Source of the DNA: CAIMZW01 sp037135095
GTDB lineage: Bacteria > Actinomycetota > Actinomycetes > Nanopelagicales > Nanopelagicaceae
Direction: 5' to 3'
NCBI GenBank assembly: GCA_037135095.1
Contig: JBAXKZ010000014.1
Location: 1-35,108 of the forward strand
DNA: 35,108 nucleotides
A model generated the notes under the pieces. That model did not search any database, was not told the origin of the DNA, and saw nothing but the letters and a program-made list of their open reading frames with translations. A program made the translations under genes and the position numbers. Positions 1-7,704 of the stretch are shown one piece after another. The first letter of the stretch is position 1. Each line of letters opens with the position of its first letter.

Positions 1-100
1 ATTCGAAAATGAAAATACAAAGGAATTTGAACCTCTATGAGGTTCGATTGGCATTGATTTTTGCACGTTGTTGAGTTCTCAAGGTACGGATGCGCACTGG
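1..100 (-). promoter_or_regulatory. rRNA operon leader (antitermination/processing region)
   Basis: On the minus strand, 83 to 61 reads CTTGAGAACTCAACAACGTG followed by CAA. This is the AGAACTCAA boxA-like and CGTGC element found in actinobacterial rRNA leaders. It is followed by an AATCAATGCC stretch and a perfect 7-bp hairpin at 29-45 (GAACCTC/GAGGTTC, 3-nt loop). The 16S gene itself is not in the window and should begin just left of position 1. tyrS next to an rRNA operon is a known actinobacterial arrangement. I recognised the leader from memory of the family; the operon's presence is inferred. Confidence 0.8.
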
Positions 101-136
101 TCCCGAAGTTTCCTCCGTTTTCAGGGCAGACTGACA

Positions 137-165
137 AACTTAGTGGAGTGCACGCAGAAGGTCAA
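137..165 (-). promoter_or_regulatory. rrn promoter P2 (candidate)
   Basis: On the minus strand, a -35 TTGACC (165-160) and a -10 TAAGTT (142-137) are separated by 17 nt. This is the strongest -35/-10 pair close to the rRNA leader, about 55 nt upstream of the boxA-like element. It probably drives the rRNA operon to the left. Confidence 0.65.
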
Positions 166-248
166 TTCCGCGAGGTAACACTGGATTTGAAGTCATTCGC
201 GGCTCGGCCTTTACGGTAAAGCACAGTCCGTGTCGCACGCGAGGTAGA

Positions 249-278
249 AAGATAACCCAATGTTCACTTGAGGGTCAA
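249..278 (-). promoter_or_regulatory. rrn promoter P1 (candidate)
   Basis: On the minus strand, -35 TTGACC (278-273) and -10 TATCTT (254-249) are separated by 18 nt. It lies 38 nt after the tyrS stop and upstream of a second, similar promoter at 137-165. Tandem promoters are usual for rRNA operons. Together they account for the otherwise gene-free first 315 bases. Confidence 0.6.
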
Positions 279-315
279 ATCCGCACGCTCAAAAATGGCA
301 CTTTTCAGTAGTCGG

Positions 316-1593
316 CTAGATCACTAGCTCTACTGCCGCCAAATCCCGCTTTCCTTTGCGAAGCACGATAAAGCGACCAAATAGGAAATCTTCTTCAGTC
401 GGGGTGAAATCATCCCCGACAATCTTGACATTGTTCAGATATCCGCCACCCTCATTTACGATCCGGCGAGCAGCGGATTTGGAATCAACCACTCCCGTAG
501 CAACCAATAGGTCAATCCAAGTCGGAATCGGTGAACCTGCGGAGATAGTTGTTCGAGGTAGTTGCGATAGCGCTGAGGCCAAAGTGGATTCATCAAGTTC
601 GCCAAGCTCTGCTTGCCCGAAGAGCGCCTTTGCCGCGAGTTCAACTTTGGTTGCTTGTTCAGCACCATGAACCAACGAGGTTACTTCGCGAGCAAGCTCT
701 CGATGAGCTTCGCGAGCACCAGGATTTGTTTTTACAGTCTCGCTCAACCGATCAATCTCTTCATGAGATTTGAAGGAAAATACTTTCAAATATTTTTCGA
801 CATCGCGATCATCAGTGTTTAACCAGAATTGATAGAAAGCGTATGGCGTAGTCATTTCAGGATCCAACCAGACCGTTCCGGTTGCTGTCTTTCCAAATTT
901 ACTACCATCGGATTTAGTCATCAATGGAATAGTTAATGCATGCGCAGTTCCGGAATCGGATTTACGAATTAAATCTAAGCCGGCAATAATATTTCCCCAT
1001 TGGTCGCTGCCGCCGAGTTGCAGAATACAATTGTGACGACGATAAAGTTCAAGATAATCAAAACCCTGAAGCACCTGGTAGGAAAATTCGGTGTATGAAA
1101 TGCCGCCACTTTCGAGTCTGGTAGAAACCGAATCCTTTGCCAGCATCTGATTAACGCTGAAATGCTTTCCGATATCGCGCAGGAATTCGAGGGCAGAAAG
1201 CGATGAAGTCCAATCTAAATTGTTCGCCATCATCGCGGGATTTACTTCAGTGTGAAAATCTAAAAATTTCTCTAGTTGCGTTCTAATGCGCAGTACCCAC
1301 TCGCCAACCAACTCACTCGCGTTGAGAGTTCGCTCTTCGTTTCGTCCGCTGGGATCGCCAACGAGCCCGGTGGCGCCTCCAACTAGCGGAATTGGGCGAT
1401 GCCCGGCGAGTTGAAAACGACGCATAACAAGCAACACAACCAAATTGCCAAGGTGCAAACTGGGAGCGGTCGGATCGAAACCCAGATAGAAACTGATCGG
1501 TCCGGCATTTAAATCGGCCAAAAGGGCGCCGCGGTCGGTAGTTTGCGAGATTAACCCTCGCCACTCTAGATCGGAGATCAGTTCAGTTGTCAT
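316..1593 (-). CDS. tyrS: Tyrosyl-tRNA synthetase
   Basis: Charges tRNA-Tyr with tyrosine in the cytoplasm. The 425-residue protein has the usual bacterial TyrRS length. The class I HIGH-type motif is HLGN (residues 47-50), just after the tyrosine-pocket stretch FYLGFDPTAPS. The GGSDQWGN stretch (194-201) and the KMSKS-type motif KFGKT (232-236) are typical of TyrRS. A C-terminal S4-like RNA-binding region follows from about residue 360 (SAARRIVNEGG, then the VLRKGK tail). The ATG overlaps the argH stop by 4 nt (ATGA), so translation is probably coupled to argH. It is the last gene before the rRNA operon leader. The call is essentially certain. Confidence 0.97.
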   Translation of the reverse strand: MTTELISDLEWRGLISQTTDRGALLADLNAGPISFYLGFDPTAPSLHLGNLVVLLVMRRFQLAGHRPIPLVGGATGLVGDPSGRNEERTLNASELVGEWVLRIRTQLEKFLDFHTEVNPAMMANNLDWTSSLSALEFLRDIGKHFSVNQMLAKDSVSTRLESGGISYTEFSYQVLQGFDYLELYRRHNCILQLGGSDQWGNIIAGLDLIRKSDSGTAHALTIPLMTKSDGSKFGKTATGTVWLDPEMTTPYAFYQFWLNTDDRDVEKYLKVFSFKSHEEIDRLSETVKTNPGAREAHRELAREVTSLVHGAEQATKVELAAKALFGQAELGELDESTLASALSQLPRTTISAGSPIPTWIDLLVATGVVDSKSAARRIVNEGGGYLNNVKIVGDDFTPTEEDFLFGRFIVLRKGKRDLAAVELVI

Positions 1594-3017
1594 AGGTTCA
1601 TCATGCCCGAAAAGCGTTCTTTCTCGCTTTCAATCCAACGAAGGGCCTGGGTGTTCTCTTGTCCGAGTTCGGCTAATTGATTAATGAGACTCTCGGTCGC
1701 GGTTCCCATAATCGAATTTCGAGAGGCGATTGCACCCTCAGCGACCAAATGTTCGCGAATTTTGCCGGGCAGAATTGGATTGATCGCGGAAAATTCGGAA
1801 TCTGATAGTTCATGCAACTCGATCCCCTGACTGTCGCATAGCTTTACACAGGCTCCGGCCGCTTCGTGCGCTTGAGAGAAGGGAACGCCAGCCCTGGCTA
1901 GGTAATCAGCAATTTCGGTCGCCAGGGAGTGGCCTGCCGTTGCTCCTGCGGCCATCTGATCGGTACGAAATTTTGTAGTGGCAATCATGCCAATAACTGC
2001 TGGAAGCAGAATTAATAGGGTCTCGACGGAATCAAAGATCGGTTCCTTATCTTCCTGAAGATCTCGGTTGTAAGCGAAAGGTAGGCCTTTAAGAACCACC
2101 AAGAGCCCCGTGAGATTTCCGATCAATCGACCAGATTTACCTCGGGCAAGTTCTGCAATATCCGGATTCTTCTTTTGCGGCATGATCGAAGAGCCCGTTG
2201 AGTAAGCATCGTCGAGAATCGCCCAGTTGAACTCGGTAGTGCTCCAGAGGGTGAACTCCTCTCCGATCCGAGATAAATGCACTCCAATCATGGCGAAGAT
2301 AAATAAGGCTTCCGCGGCGAAGTCGCGGTCACTTACAGCGTCGATGCTATTTCCAGCTACGCCGATGAAACCTAGAGTTTCCGCGGCAATCTCAGGCCGA
2401 GGAGCAAGCGAAGATCCCGAAAGTGCCCCAGCGCCCAATGGCGAAATTGAGTTTCGTTCTAACCAATCACCTATACGGTCGATATCTCGAAGCAAGGCAT
2501 GCGAGTGTTTGGCAAGTTCGTGTCCAAAATTTATTGGCTGTGCATGTTGCAGGTGCGTGAAACCGGGCGCCACGCTGTCTTGGTGAAGATCGGCCTGAAC
2601 ATTGAGGGCGGAGACCAAAGCACTTAAGCCACTGGCCACTTCCAAGATGTGGTCGATCAAATAGAGTTTGAAATCAGTTACAACCAGGTCATTTCTAGAA
2701 CGTCCAGCCCTGATGAAACCGCCGATATCGCCGATCTTCGAAACCAAGCCCCGCTCAATAGCGCTGTGGACATCTTCATCAGCGGCATTGAAGCTAAAGG
2801 AGCCAGAATCGATCTCCTGTCCAAGTTCTACCAGGCCGGCTCTAATCTTTTCACCACTCTCGGCGGGTATTACTCCCCCAGCCACTAATCCAGCAAGGTG
2901 AGCGATATTTACTTTGACGTCATACGGCGCCAGGCGCCAATCAAAATCAACGCTCCGAGATAAGGCGGCAACCGATTCGGCTGGTCCTTGATTAAATCTT
3001 CCGCCCCATAAGGCCAT
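1590..3017 (-). CDS. argH: Argininosuccinate lyase
   Basis: Cleaves argininosuccinate to arginine and fumarate, the last step of arginine synthesis. At 475 residues the length is normal. The fumarase/aspartase superfamily signature GSSIMPQKKNPD is at 275-286. GRSRND (105-110) and THLQHAQP (154-161) carry further family-conserved active-site residues. The ATG at 3017 is preceded by AGGAAAAG at a good ribosome-binding distance, and 25 nt separate it from argR. argG, which makes its substrate and normally sits directly upstream, is not here, so the substrate must come from a gene elsewhere. Confidence 0.97.
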   Translation of the reverse strand: MALWGGRFNQGPAESVAALSRSVDFDWRLAPYDVKVNIAHLAGLVAGGVIPAESGEKIRAGLVELGQEIDSGSFSFNAADEDVHSAIERGLVSKIGDIGGFIRAGRSRNDLVVTDFKLYLIDHILEVASGLSALVSALNVQADLHQDSVAPGFTHLQHAQPINFGHELAKHSHALLRDIDRIGDWLERNSISPLGAGALSGSSLAPRPEIAAETLGFIGVAGNSIDAVSDRDFAAEALFIFAMIGVHLSRIGEEFTLWSTTEFNWAILDDAYSTGSSIMPQKKNPDIAELARGKSGRLIGNLTGLLVVLKGLPFAYNRDLQEDKEPIFDSVETLLILLPAVIGMIATTKFRTDQMAAGATAGHSLATEIADYLARAGVPFSQAHEAAGACVKLCDSQGIELHELSDSEFSAINPILPGKIREHLVAEGAIASRNSIMGTATESLINQLAELGQENTQALRWIESEKERFSGMMNL

Positions 3018-3042
3018 TGCTTTTCCTATCTAAGTTCACCAA

Positions 3043-3507
3043 TTACGAGAATTCTCGCAATTCTGTTGCTAATCCTGCCCCACCTGTTGCAGTTCGTGCG
3101 ATCACCAACACCGTGTCATCACCAGCAATTGTGCCAATTACAGATTTGAGTCGACCTGAGCTGGCGGCGTGATCCAACGCGCTGGCAAGCAGTTGTGCAC
3201 CACCCGGCGGTGTCCGCACTACTACAAGGTTCGCACTGGGCTCAACGCTCAGAATCAAATCAGATACCCGCCGAACATTCTGTGCTCCGGAAACTGGCAA
3301 CGCATATTTCATTTCAGAGCCGCCATTTTTACTTCTTACGGCACCTAGCTCTTCTAGATCACGGCTGGCGGTTGCTTGGGTGATTTCAACTCCTTTGCTT
3401 CGAAGCAGTTTTATTAATTGCGATTGCGAATGGACTTCGCCGGCTGCGATAAGTTCGCTGATTAAAGATTTACGGGCCGCCGCCGTTAACGTCGATTTCT
3501 TAACCAT
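3043..3507 (-). CDS. argR: Arginine repressor ArgR
   Basis: Arginine-responsive DNA-binding repressor that binds ARG boxes, normally as a hexamer. The N-terminal winged helix-turn-helix covers about residues 10-60, with the recognition segment QATASRDLEEL at 44-54. The C-terminal oligomerisation and arginine-binding domain has TPPGGAQLLASALDH (99-113) and GTIAGDD (125-131), the arginine-pocket motif. I chose the ATG at 3507 (154 residues), which overlaps the argD stop by 8 nt, over a TTG nine bases further upstream that would only add three residues. It lies in the operon it probably controls; two ARG-box-like sites precede argC. Confidence 0.95.
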   Translation of the reverse strand: MVKKSTLTAAARKSLISELIAAGEVHSQSQLIKLLRSKGVEITQATASRDLEELGAVRSKNGGSEMKYALPVSGAQNVRRVSDLILSVEPSANLVVVRTPPGGAQLLASALDHAASSGRLKSVIGTIAGDDTVLVIARTATGGAGLATELREFS

Positions 3508-4684
3508 GAGAACCAAGTTGAACTGAAGCCAAAGTGACTTTGAATATTTCCACGAACTCAGAAATTTGTTCCTTGGTGACGATGAGTGCCGGTGCGATTC
3601 GAATTACATTTTGTGTTGCCGCGTTCACCAAAAGTCCTGCTTTCAATAGCGCTATTTGCAATTCTTTGGCGATATCTGCAGCAAGCACGATTCCCAATAG
3701 CAAACCTCGTCCTCTAACTTCCGCCACTCCAGGCAGTTCTGAGATCGTTTGCTTTATCGCATCGCCCGAAACTTTTGCTCGAGCAACAAGCTCTTCCTGT
3801 TCTATTACTTCAATAACGGCATTGGCAGCAGACAAGGCAACCGGATTGCCCCCGAAGGTGCTGCCATGATCACCAGGTGCAAAATTAACTTTTGCGCCGC
3901 CTAAAGTAATCATCGCCCCAAGTGGAAGCCCCCCGCCCAATCCTTTCGCCAGGGTAATAACATCGGGACGAATGCCCTCATGTTCAAAACCGAACCACTC
4001 TCCGGTTCTACCCATTCCGGTTTGCACGGCATCGATTGCAAAGAGCACATCGTGCTTATCGCATAATTCGCGAATCGCTTTCAAGTATCCAAGTGGTGGA
4101 ACTACAACGCCGGCTTCACCCAAAATCGGTTCTACGATCACCATCGCCGTCTTCTTCGAGATCGCGGCTTTCATCGCTCCGATATCGCCGAATGGCACAT
4201 GAGTTATCTGCTTGAGAAGCGGCTTAAATCGCTTTCGTTTCTCTGGTTGTCCCGTTAGCGAGAGCGCCCCCATAGTCCGACCGTGAAAAGCGCCAACACA
4301 GGAGATGACCTCCTTCTTACCGGTCAATCGCGAAAGTTTTAACGCCGCCTCATTCGCTTCAGCCCCGGAGTTGCAAAAGAAGGTGCGAGCGAGATTGTCT
4401 CCAGTAAGCGCTTGCAATTTCTCCGCTAGCGAAACTACCTGCGGATGGGAATAGAAATTACTGACATGCCCCAAGGTAGCGATCTGTTTAGAGACCGCTT
4501 GGACAATTGCTGGATGAGCATGTCCAAGAACGTTGGTTGCAATGCCCCCTAAGAAATCTAGGTACCTTTTCCCTTCCACATCCCAAACCTCTAAACCATT
4601 GCCATGGACTAATGCGATCGTTGGTTGCCCATAGTTGCCTTGGACTGAATCTCGCCATCGCTCCTTCATGATCTGGTTATTCAT
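3500..4684 (-). CDS. argD: Acetylornithine aminotransferase
   Basis: PLP-dependent class III aminotransferase that converts N-acetylglutamate semialdehyde to N-acetylornithine with glutamate as amino donor. The 394 residues match the family. The PLP lysine is K247 in ITLAKGLGGGLPLGA. The cofactor-binding aspartate is D218 in AIDAVQTGMGR, and the phosphate-binding SGAEANE motif is at 106-112. The residue after D218 is Ala (codon GCC) where most family members have Glu (DEVQTG), a minor oddity. The ATG overlaps the argB stop by 4 nt. The downstream neighbour is argR, without the expected argF between. Confidence 0.95.
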   Translation of the reverse strand: MNNQIMKERWRDSVQGNYGQPTIALVHGNGLEVWDVEGKRYLDFLGGIATNVLGHAHPAIVQAVSKQIATLGHVSNFYSHPQVVSLAEKLQALTGDNLARTFFCNSGAEANEAALKLSRLTGKKEVISCVGAFHGRTMGALSLTGQPEKRKRFKPLLKQITHVPFGDIGAMKAAISKKTAMVIVEPILGEAGVVVPPLGYLKAIRELCDKHDVLFAIDAVQTGMGRTGEWFGFEHEGIRPDVITLAKGLGGGLPLGAMITLGGAKVNFAPGDHGSTFGGNPVALSAANAVIEVIEQEELVARAKVSGDAIKQTISELPGVAEVRGRGLLLGIVLAADIAKELQIALLKAGLLVNAATQNVIRIAPALIVTKEQISEFVEIFKVTLASVQLGSHG

Positions 4685-5469
4685 TGGGTAATCACCGTCC
4701 CACCAATCCCACTGAGGGCCCGCTCTAGAACTTCCGCGCTGCGACCGTCGACGATCCGAACCTGCTTAGCGCCTGACTCGAGGGCAGATATGGCAGCGGT
4801 AACTTTGGGAATCATCCCGGTAGAAAAGGTAGGGGTGATAACTCGAAGGTCAGCAAGGCTGATCTTGGCGATCACCGAGTCAGCATCGGGAAAGTTGCGG
4901 TAAATTCCAGAGACATCGGTCATGAAAATAACTTCATCCACTTTTAACGCTCCGGCGATGGCCCCTGCAGCTACGTCGGCATTCAAGTTATAACCAACGC
5001 CATTCTCATCGGTGGCGATCGGAGAGATGATTGGAAAATAACCGTTCTTTAGTAAATCAAATAAAATAGTGGGATCAACGGTTGCAGCTTCACCAACCAA
5101 CCCAATATCCACACTTTCGCCTTCGACAACAAGATCAAGGGCTTTGGCACGAATCAGATTTCCGTCCGATGCTGAAAGACCAATTGCCTTAATGCCTTGT
5201 GCAATGAATTGATTTACAAGAGTTCGAAGAACCGAGCCCGAAAGTACCTTTTGAACTACTTCAAAAATCTCCGGTGTTGTCTTGCGATATCCGGAGATCA
5301 TCTCGCTTTCAATATTGTTCAAATCCAACTCAGCTTGGATTTGTGGACCACCACCATGTACCAAAACTAGATCGCCATGCAATTTAAAGTAGTCTGCCAA
5401 AATTGCAATGATCGGATCATGAGAACCTGGTTTAGGAATCGCGTGGCCACCATATTTAATAAGAATCAT
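4681..5469 (-). CDS. argB: Acetylglutamate kinase
   Basis: Phosphorylates N-acetylglutamate, the second step of arginine synthesis. It is an amino-acid kinase fold protein with KYGGHA at 5-10, the nucleotide-binding glycine-rich HGGGPQ at 38-43, GYRKT at 60-64 and NLNADVAAGAIAG at 161-173. At 262 residues it is short for an actinobacterial enzyme: the protein starts directly at the first beta strand (MILIKYGG). No ATG, GTG or TTG lies upstream in frame before a stop codon, so the short N-terminus is real. Arginine-inhibited kinases carry an extra N-terminal helix that is missing here. ATGA overlaps link it to argJ upstream and argD downstream. Confidence 0.95.
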   Translation of the reverse strand: MILIKYGGHAIPKPGSHDPIIAILADYFKLHGDLVLVHGGGPQIQAELDLNNIESEMISGYRKTTPEIFEVVQKVLSGSVLRTLVNQFIAQGIKAIGLSASDGNLIRAKALDLVVEGESVDIGLVGEAATVDPTILFDLLKNGYFPIISPIATDENGVGYNLNADVAAGAIAGALKVDEVIFMTDVSGIYRNFPDADSVIAKISLADLRVITPTFSTGMIPKVTAAISALESGAKQVRIVDGRSAEVLERALSGIGGTVITQ

Positions 5470-6620
5470 GAGGCATACGACGAATTCTCGTGAACATACA
5501 TCGCCGTTAAATCATTGGTCCAGATTGTCGCATCGGAGTTGCCAGCATGTAGGTCAATGATGATCTCAATCGATTTAGCCGAAAGATCAACGTTTGAGCG
5601 GTCATCTCCAGGTGAACTGCCACGACAGACCCAGACTCCGTTTAAGGCAACATCAATTTGGTACGGATCAAATTCCGCATCTACGGTGCCAACGGCTGCG
5701 AGAACTCGGCCCCAGTTTGGATCTTCACCGTGCAACGCGCATTTGAGCAAATTATTTCGGGCGCATGCTCGACCCACTGCCACCGCGTCGGCTTCGGATG
5801 CCGCGTTTTTAACGATGATGGAAACGGTTTTGCTGTGCCCCTCAGCATCACCGATTAGCTGTTGCGAGAGATTGGTGCAACATTCCATAAGCATTTTATG
5901 AAGTTGCGCCTCACTAAGCTCAACTCCCGAAGCTCCTGACGCCATAAAGAGAACGGTGTCATTGGTTGAGGTACAACCATCAGAGTCGATTCGGTTGTAC
6001 GTTCTCGAAACTACATCCGCGAAAACTCTCCGCGCCATGGAACTATCAACAATGGCATCCACAAGGATTACCGAGAGCATGGTCGCCAGGGAAGGAGCGA
6101 GCATGCCAGCACCTTTTGCCATTCCAAAGATATTCACACCTGAATGACCACCAACATAGGTCTTTGCGTGCGAATCTGTAGTCATAATTGCCTCGGCTGC
6201 CGCCAGACCAGAATTTGGCGAGAGGGCTGATGTGGCCGCAACAACGCCGCTCAATAAGAGGTTCATGGGAAGTCGAACTCCGATAAGGCCGGTTGAGCAG
6301 ACGACTACATCGCTGGCATTGTGACCTAGTTGCTCAGCAACAACTTCGGCGGTCTTATGCGTGTCGAGAAAGCCATCAGAGCCAGTGCACGCATTTGCCC
6401 CACCACTGTTTAGGATCACAGCAGAGACAATGCCATCAGCGATTGCCGCCCTGCTCCAAGTTACAGGTGCCGCTTCGACTTTATTTGTGGTGAAAACTGC
6501 AGTGCCAAATAGCTGCGGCCCATCGTTAACTATCAAGGCCAAATCCTTGGCACCAGAATTTTTGATGCCAGCGGAAATACCAGCGGCCCGAAATCCTTTA
6601 GGAAGATTCAATTCGCTCAT
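5466..6620 (-). CDS. argJ: Bifunctional ornithine acetyltransferase/N-acetylglutamate synthase
   Basis: Moves the acetyl group from N-acetylornithine to glutamate (acetyl-cycle arginine synthesis) and may also make N-acetylglutamate from acetyl-CoA. The 384 residues fit ArgJ. The self-cleavage site is the Ala-Thr bond in LATML, with the nucleophile Thr180 in the conserved stretch KGAGMLAPS before it. STGLIG (109-114) and NSGGANACTG (71-80) are further conserved pieces. It overlaps argC and argB by 4 nt each. Whether it is mono- or bifunctional cannot be decided from sequence; no separate argA-type gene is in the window. Confidence 0.95.
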   Translation of the reverse strand: MSELNLPKGFRAAGISAGIKNSGAKDLALIVNDGPQLFGTAVFTTNKVEAAPVTWSRAAIADGIVSAVILNSGGANACTGSDGFLDTHKTAEVVAEQLGHNASDVVVCSTGLIGVRLPMNLLLSGVVAATSALSPNSGLAAAEAIMTTDSHAKTYVGGHSGVNIFGMAKGAGMLAPSLATMLSVILVDAIVDSSMARRVFADVVSRTYNRIDSDGCTSTNDTVLFMASGASGVELSEAQLHKMLMECCTNLSQQLIGDAEGHSKTVSIIVKNAASEADAVAVGRACARNNLLKCALHGEDPNWGRVLAAVGTVDAEFDPYQIDVALNGVWVCRGSSPGDDRSNVDLSAKSIEIIIDLHAGNSDATIWTNDLTAMYVHENSSYAS

Positions 6621-7648
6621 GGTGTTCCCGACATCGAAAGGCCAAGGTTCTCTGACAAACCGGAAATCAGGTTTGCATTTTGAATGGCTTGTCCCGCTGC
6701 ACCTTTACCCAAGTTATCTATCGCGCTGGAAATCACCAACCTATGAGTGTGATGATCGACGGCGACCTGAATTTGGATCGCATTGCTTCCCAATACTGAC
6801 GAAGTTTTCGGAAGTTGTCCTTTGGGTAGAAGAATCACAAACTGTTCGTTCTCGAAATAATTGCGGTAGCGCGCGCGAACAGTTTCTTCGATATCAGCTG
6901 AATCCGAAAACTCTGGAAGCAGCTTTGCAGTTATCGTCGCCAATATTCCTCTTGGCATCGGTGCCAAGATTGGCGTGAAGGATACTTTCACTCCGCTGCC
7001 ACCAGCCTTTTCTAACGTCTCCTCAATCTCTGGAGTGTGCTGGTGTATGCCACCAAATTTGTACGATGAGAGTGAGTTCATGACTTCACTTCCCAAGAGG
7101 TTTGCCTTGGCACTTCGTCCGGCTCCGGTTGTTCCGGATGCCGCAACAACGACAATATCCGTGGGATCGATTACACCAATGGCTGGGGCGGTGGCCAGCG
7201 CAATTGCAGTTGCATAGCAACCTGGATTTGCGATGCGATTTGCGGCAACAATTTGAGATCGGAGCCCAGCAATTTCTGGGAGCCCATATGTCCAAGTTCC
7301 AGCGTGAGCGCCGCCGTAATATTTGGCCCAAGAATTGGCCGATGAAAGGCGGAAATCGGCTCCCAAATCTATGATCTTAAGATCGGCGCGCAATTTCGAG
7401 ATGTATTTGCTTGACTCCCCATGAGGCAGCGCCATAAAAAGTAAATCACAGGCGCTCATATTCGCCACGGAAGTCTCTTCGAAAGTTCTACCGGCGAGGG
7501 TTGGCAACTGCGGGTGAATAGCTGTGACTAACTCCCCCGCATTTGAACCTGCTGCAATGTAGTTCAGCTCAAATTCGGGATGGCCGCCCACCAACCTTAG
7601 TAATTCGCCGCCGGTATACCCGCTAGCGCCAATGATGCCTATCTTCAT
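6617..7648 (-). CDS. argC: N-acetyl-gamma-glutamyl-phosphate reductase
   Basis: NADPH-dependent reduction of N-acetylglutamyl phosphate to the semialdehyde, third step of arginine synthesis. The 343 residues start with the Rossmann motif GASGYTGGELLR (8-19), and the catalytic cysteine is Cys144 in NPGCYAT. It is the first gene of the arg operon. The ATG has no Shine-Dalgarno sequence. Instead a -10 box (TAGGCT) ends 6 nt before it, which suggests a leaderless transcript starting at the start codon. Two ARG-box-like operators lie directly upstream. Confidence 0.96.
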   Translation of the reverse strand: MKIGIIGASGYTGGELLRLVGGHPEFELNYIAAGSNAGELVTAIHPQLPTLAGRTFEETSVANMSACDLLFMALPHGESSKYISKLRADLKIIDLGADFRLSSANSWAKYYGGAHAGTWTYGLPEIAGLRSQIVAANRIANPGCYATAIALATAPAIGVIDPTDIVVVAASGTTGAGRSAKANLLGSEVMNSLSSYKFGGIHQHTPEIEETLEKAGGSGVKVSFTPILAPMPRGILATITAKLLPEFSDSADIEETVRARYRNYFENEQFVILLPKGQLPKTSSVLGSNAIQIQVAVDHHTHRLVISSAIDNLGKGAAGQAIQNANLISGLSENLGLSMSGTP

Positions 7649-7654
7649 TCCGAT

Positions 7655-7683
7655 AGCCTATGGGAAAAAGAATATTTATGCAA
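7655..7683 (-). promoter_or_regulatory. argC operon promoter (leaderless)
   Basis: On the minus strand, -35 TTGCAT (7683-7678) and -10 TAGGCT (7660-7655) are separated by 17 nt. Six bases follow the -10 box before the argC ATG, so the predicted first transcribed base is at or beside the A of the start codon. The -35 lies within an ARG-box-like operator, so arginine-bound ArgR would block RNA polymerase. Confidence 0.65.
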
Positions 7684-7684
7684 A
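7667..7684 (-). promoter_or_regulatory. ARG box 2 (ArgR operator, proximal)
   Basis: The minus strand reads TTTGCATAAATATTCTTT. Aligned by eye to the E. coli ARG-box consensus TNTGAATWWWWATTCANW it matches 16 of 18 positions, differing at positions 5 and 16. It covers about -19 to -36 relative to the predicted argC start. The centre of the next box is 20 bp away, close to two helical turns. Confidence 0.7.
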
Positions 7685-7686
7685 AA

Positions 7687-7704
7687 TATGTATATAAATA
7701 CACT
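7687..7704 (-). promoter_or_regulatory. ARG box 1 (ArgR operator, distal)
   Basis: The minus strand reads AGTGTATTTATATACATA, a near-palindrome (TGTAT/ATACA arms) matching 15 of 18 ARG-box consensus positions. It is separated by 2 bp from the proximal box and touches the pheT stop codon. Paired boxes are the usual target of the ArgR hexamer. Confidence 0.6.

Noticed and set aside
3508..3516. TTG start of argR nine bases upstream
   Set aside because: The ATG at 3507 couples to the argD stop and is the more usual codon; the TTG adds only three residues.
6361..6978. 205-codon open frame on the plus strand
   Set aside because: It lies antisense to argJ and argC, which have complete motifs; the translation is low in recognisable features and looks like a shadow frame.
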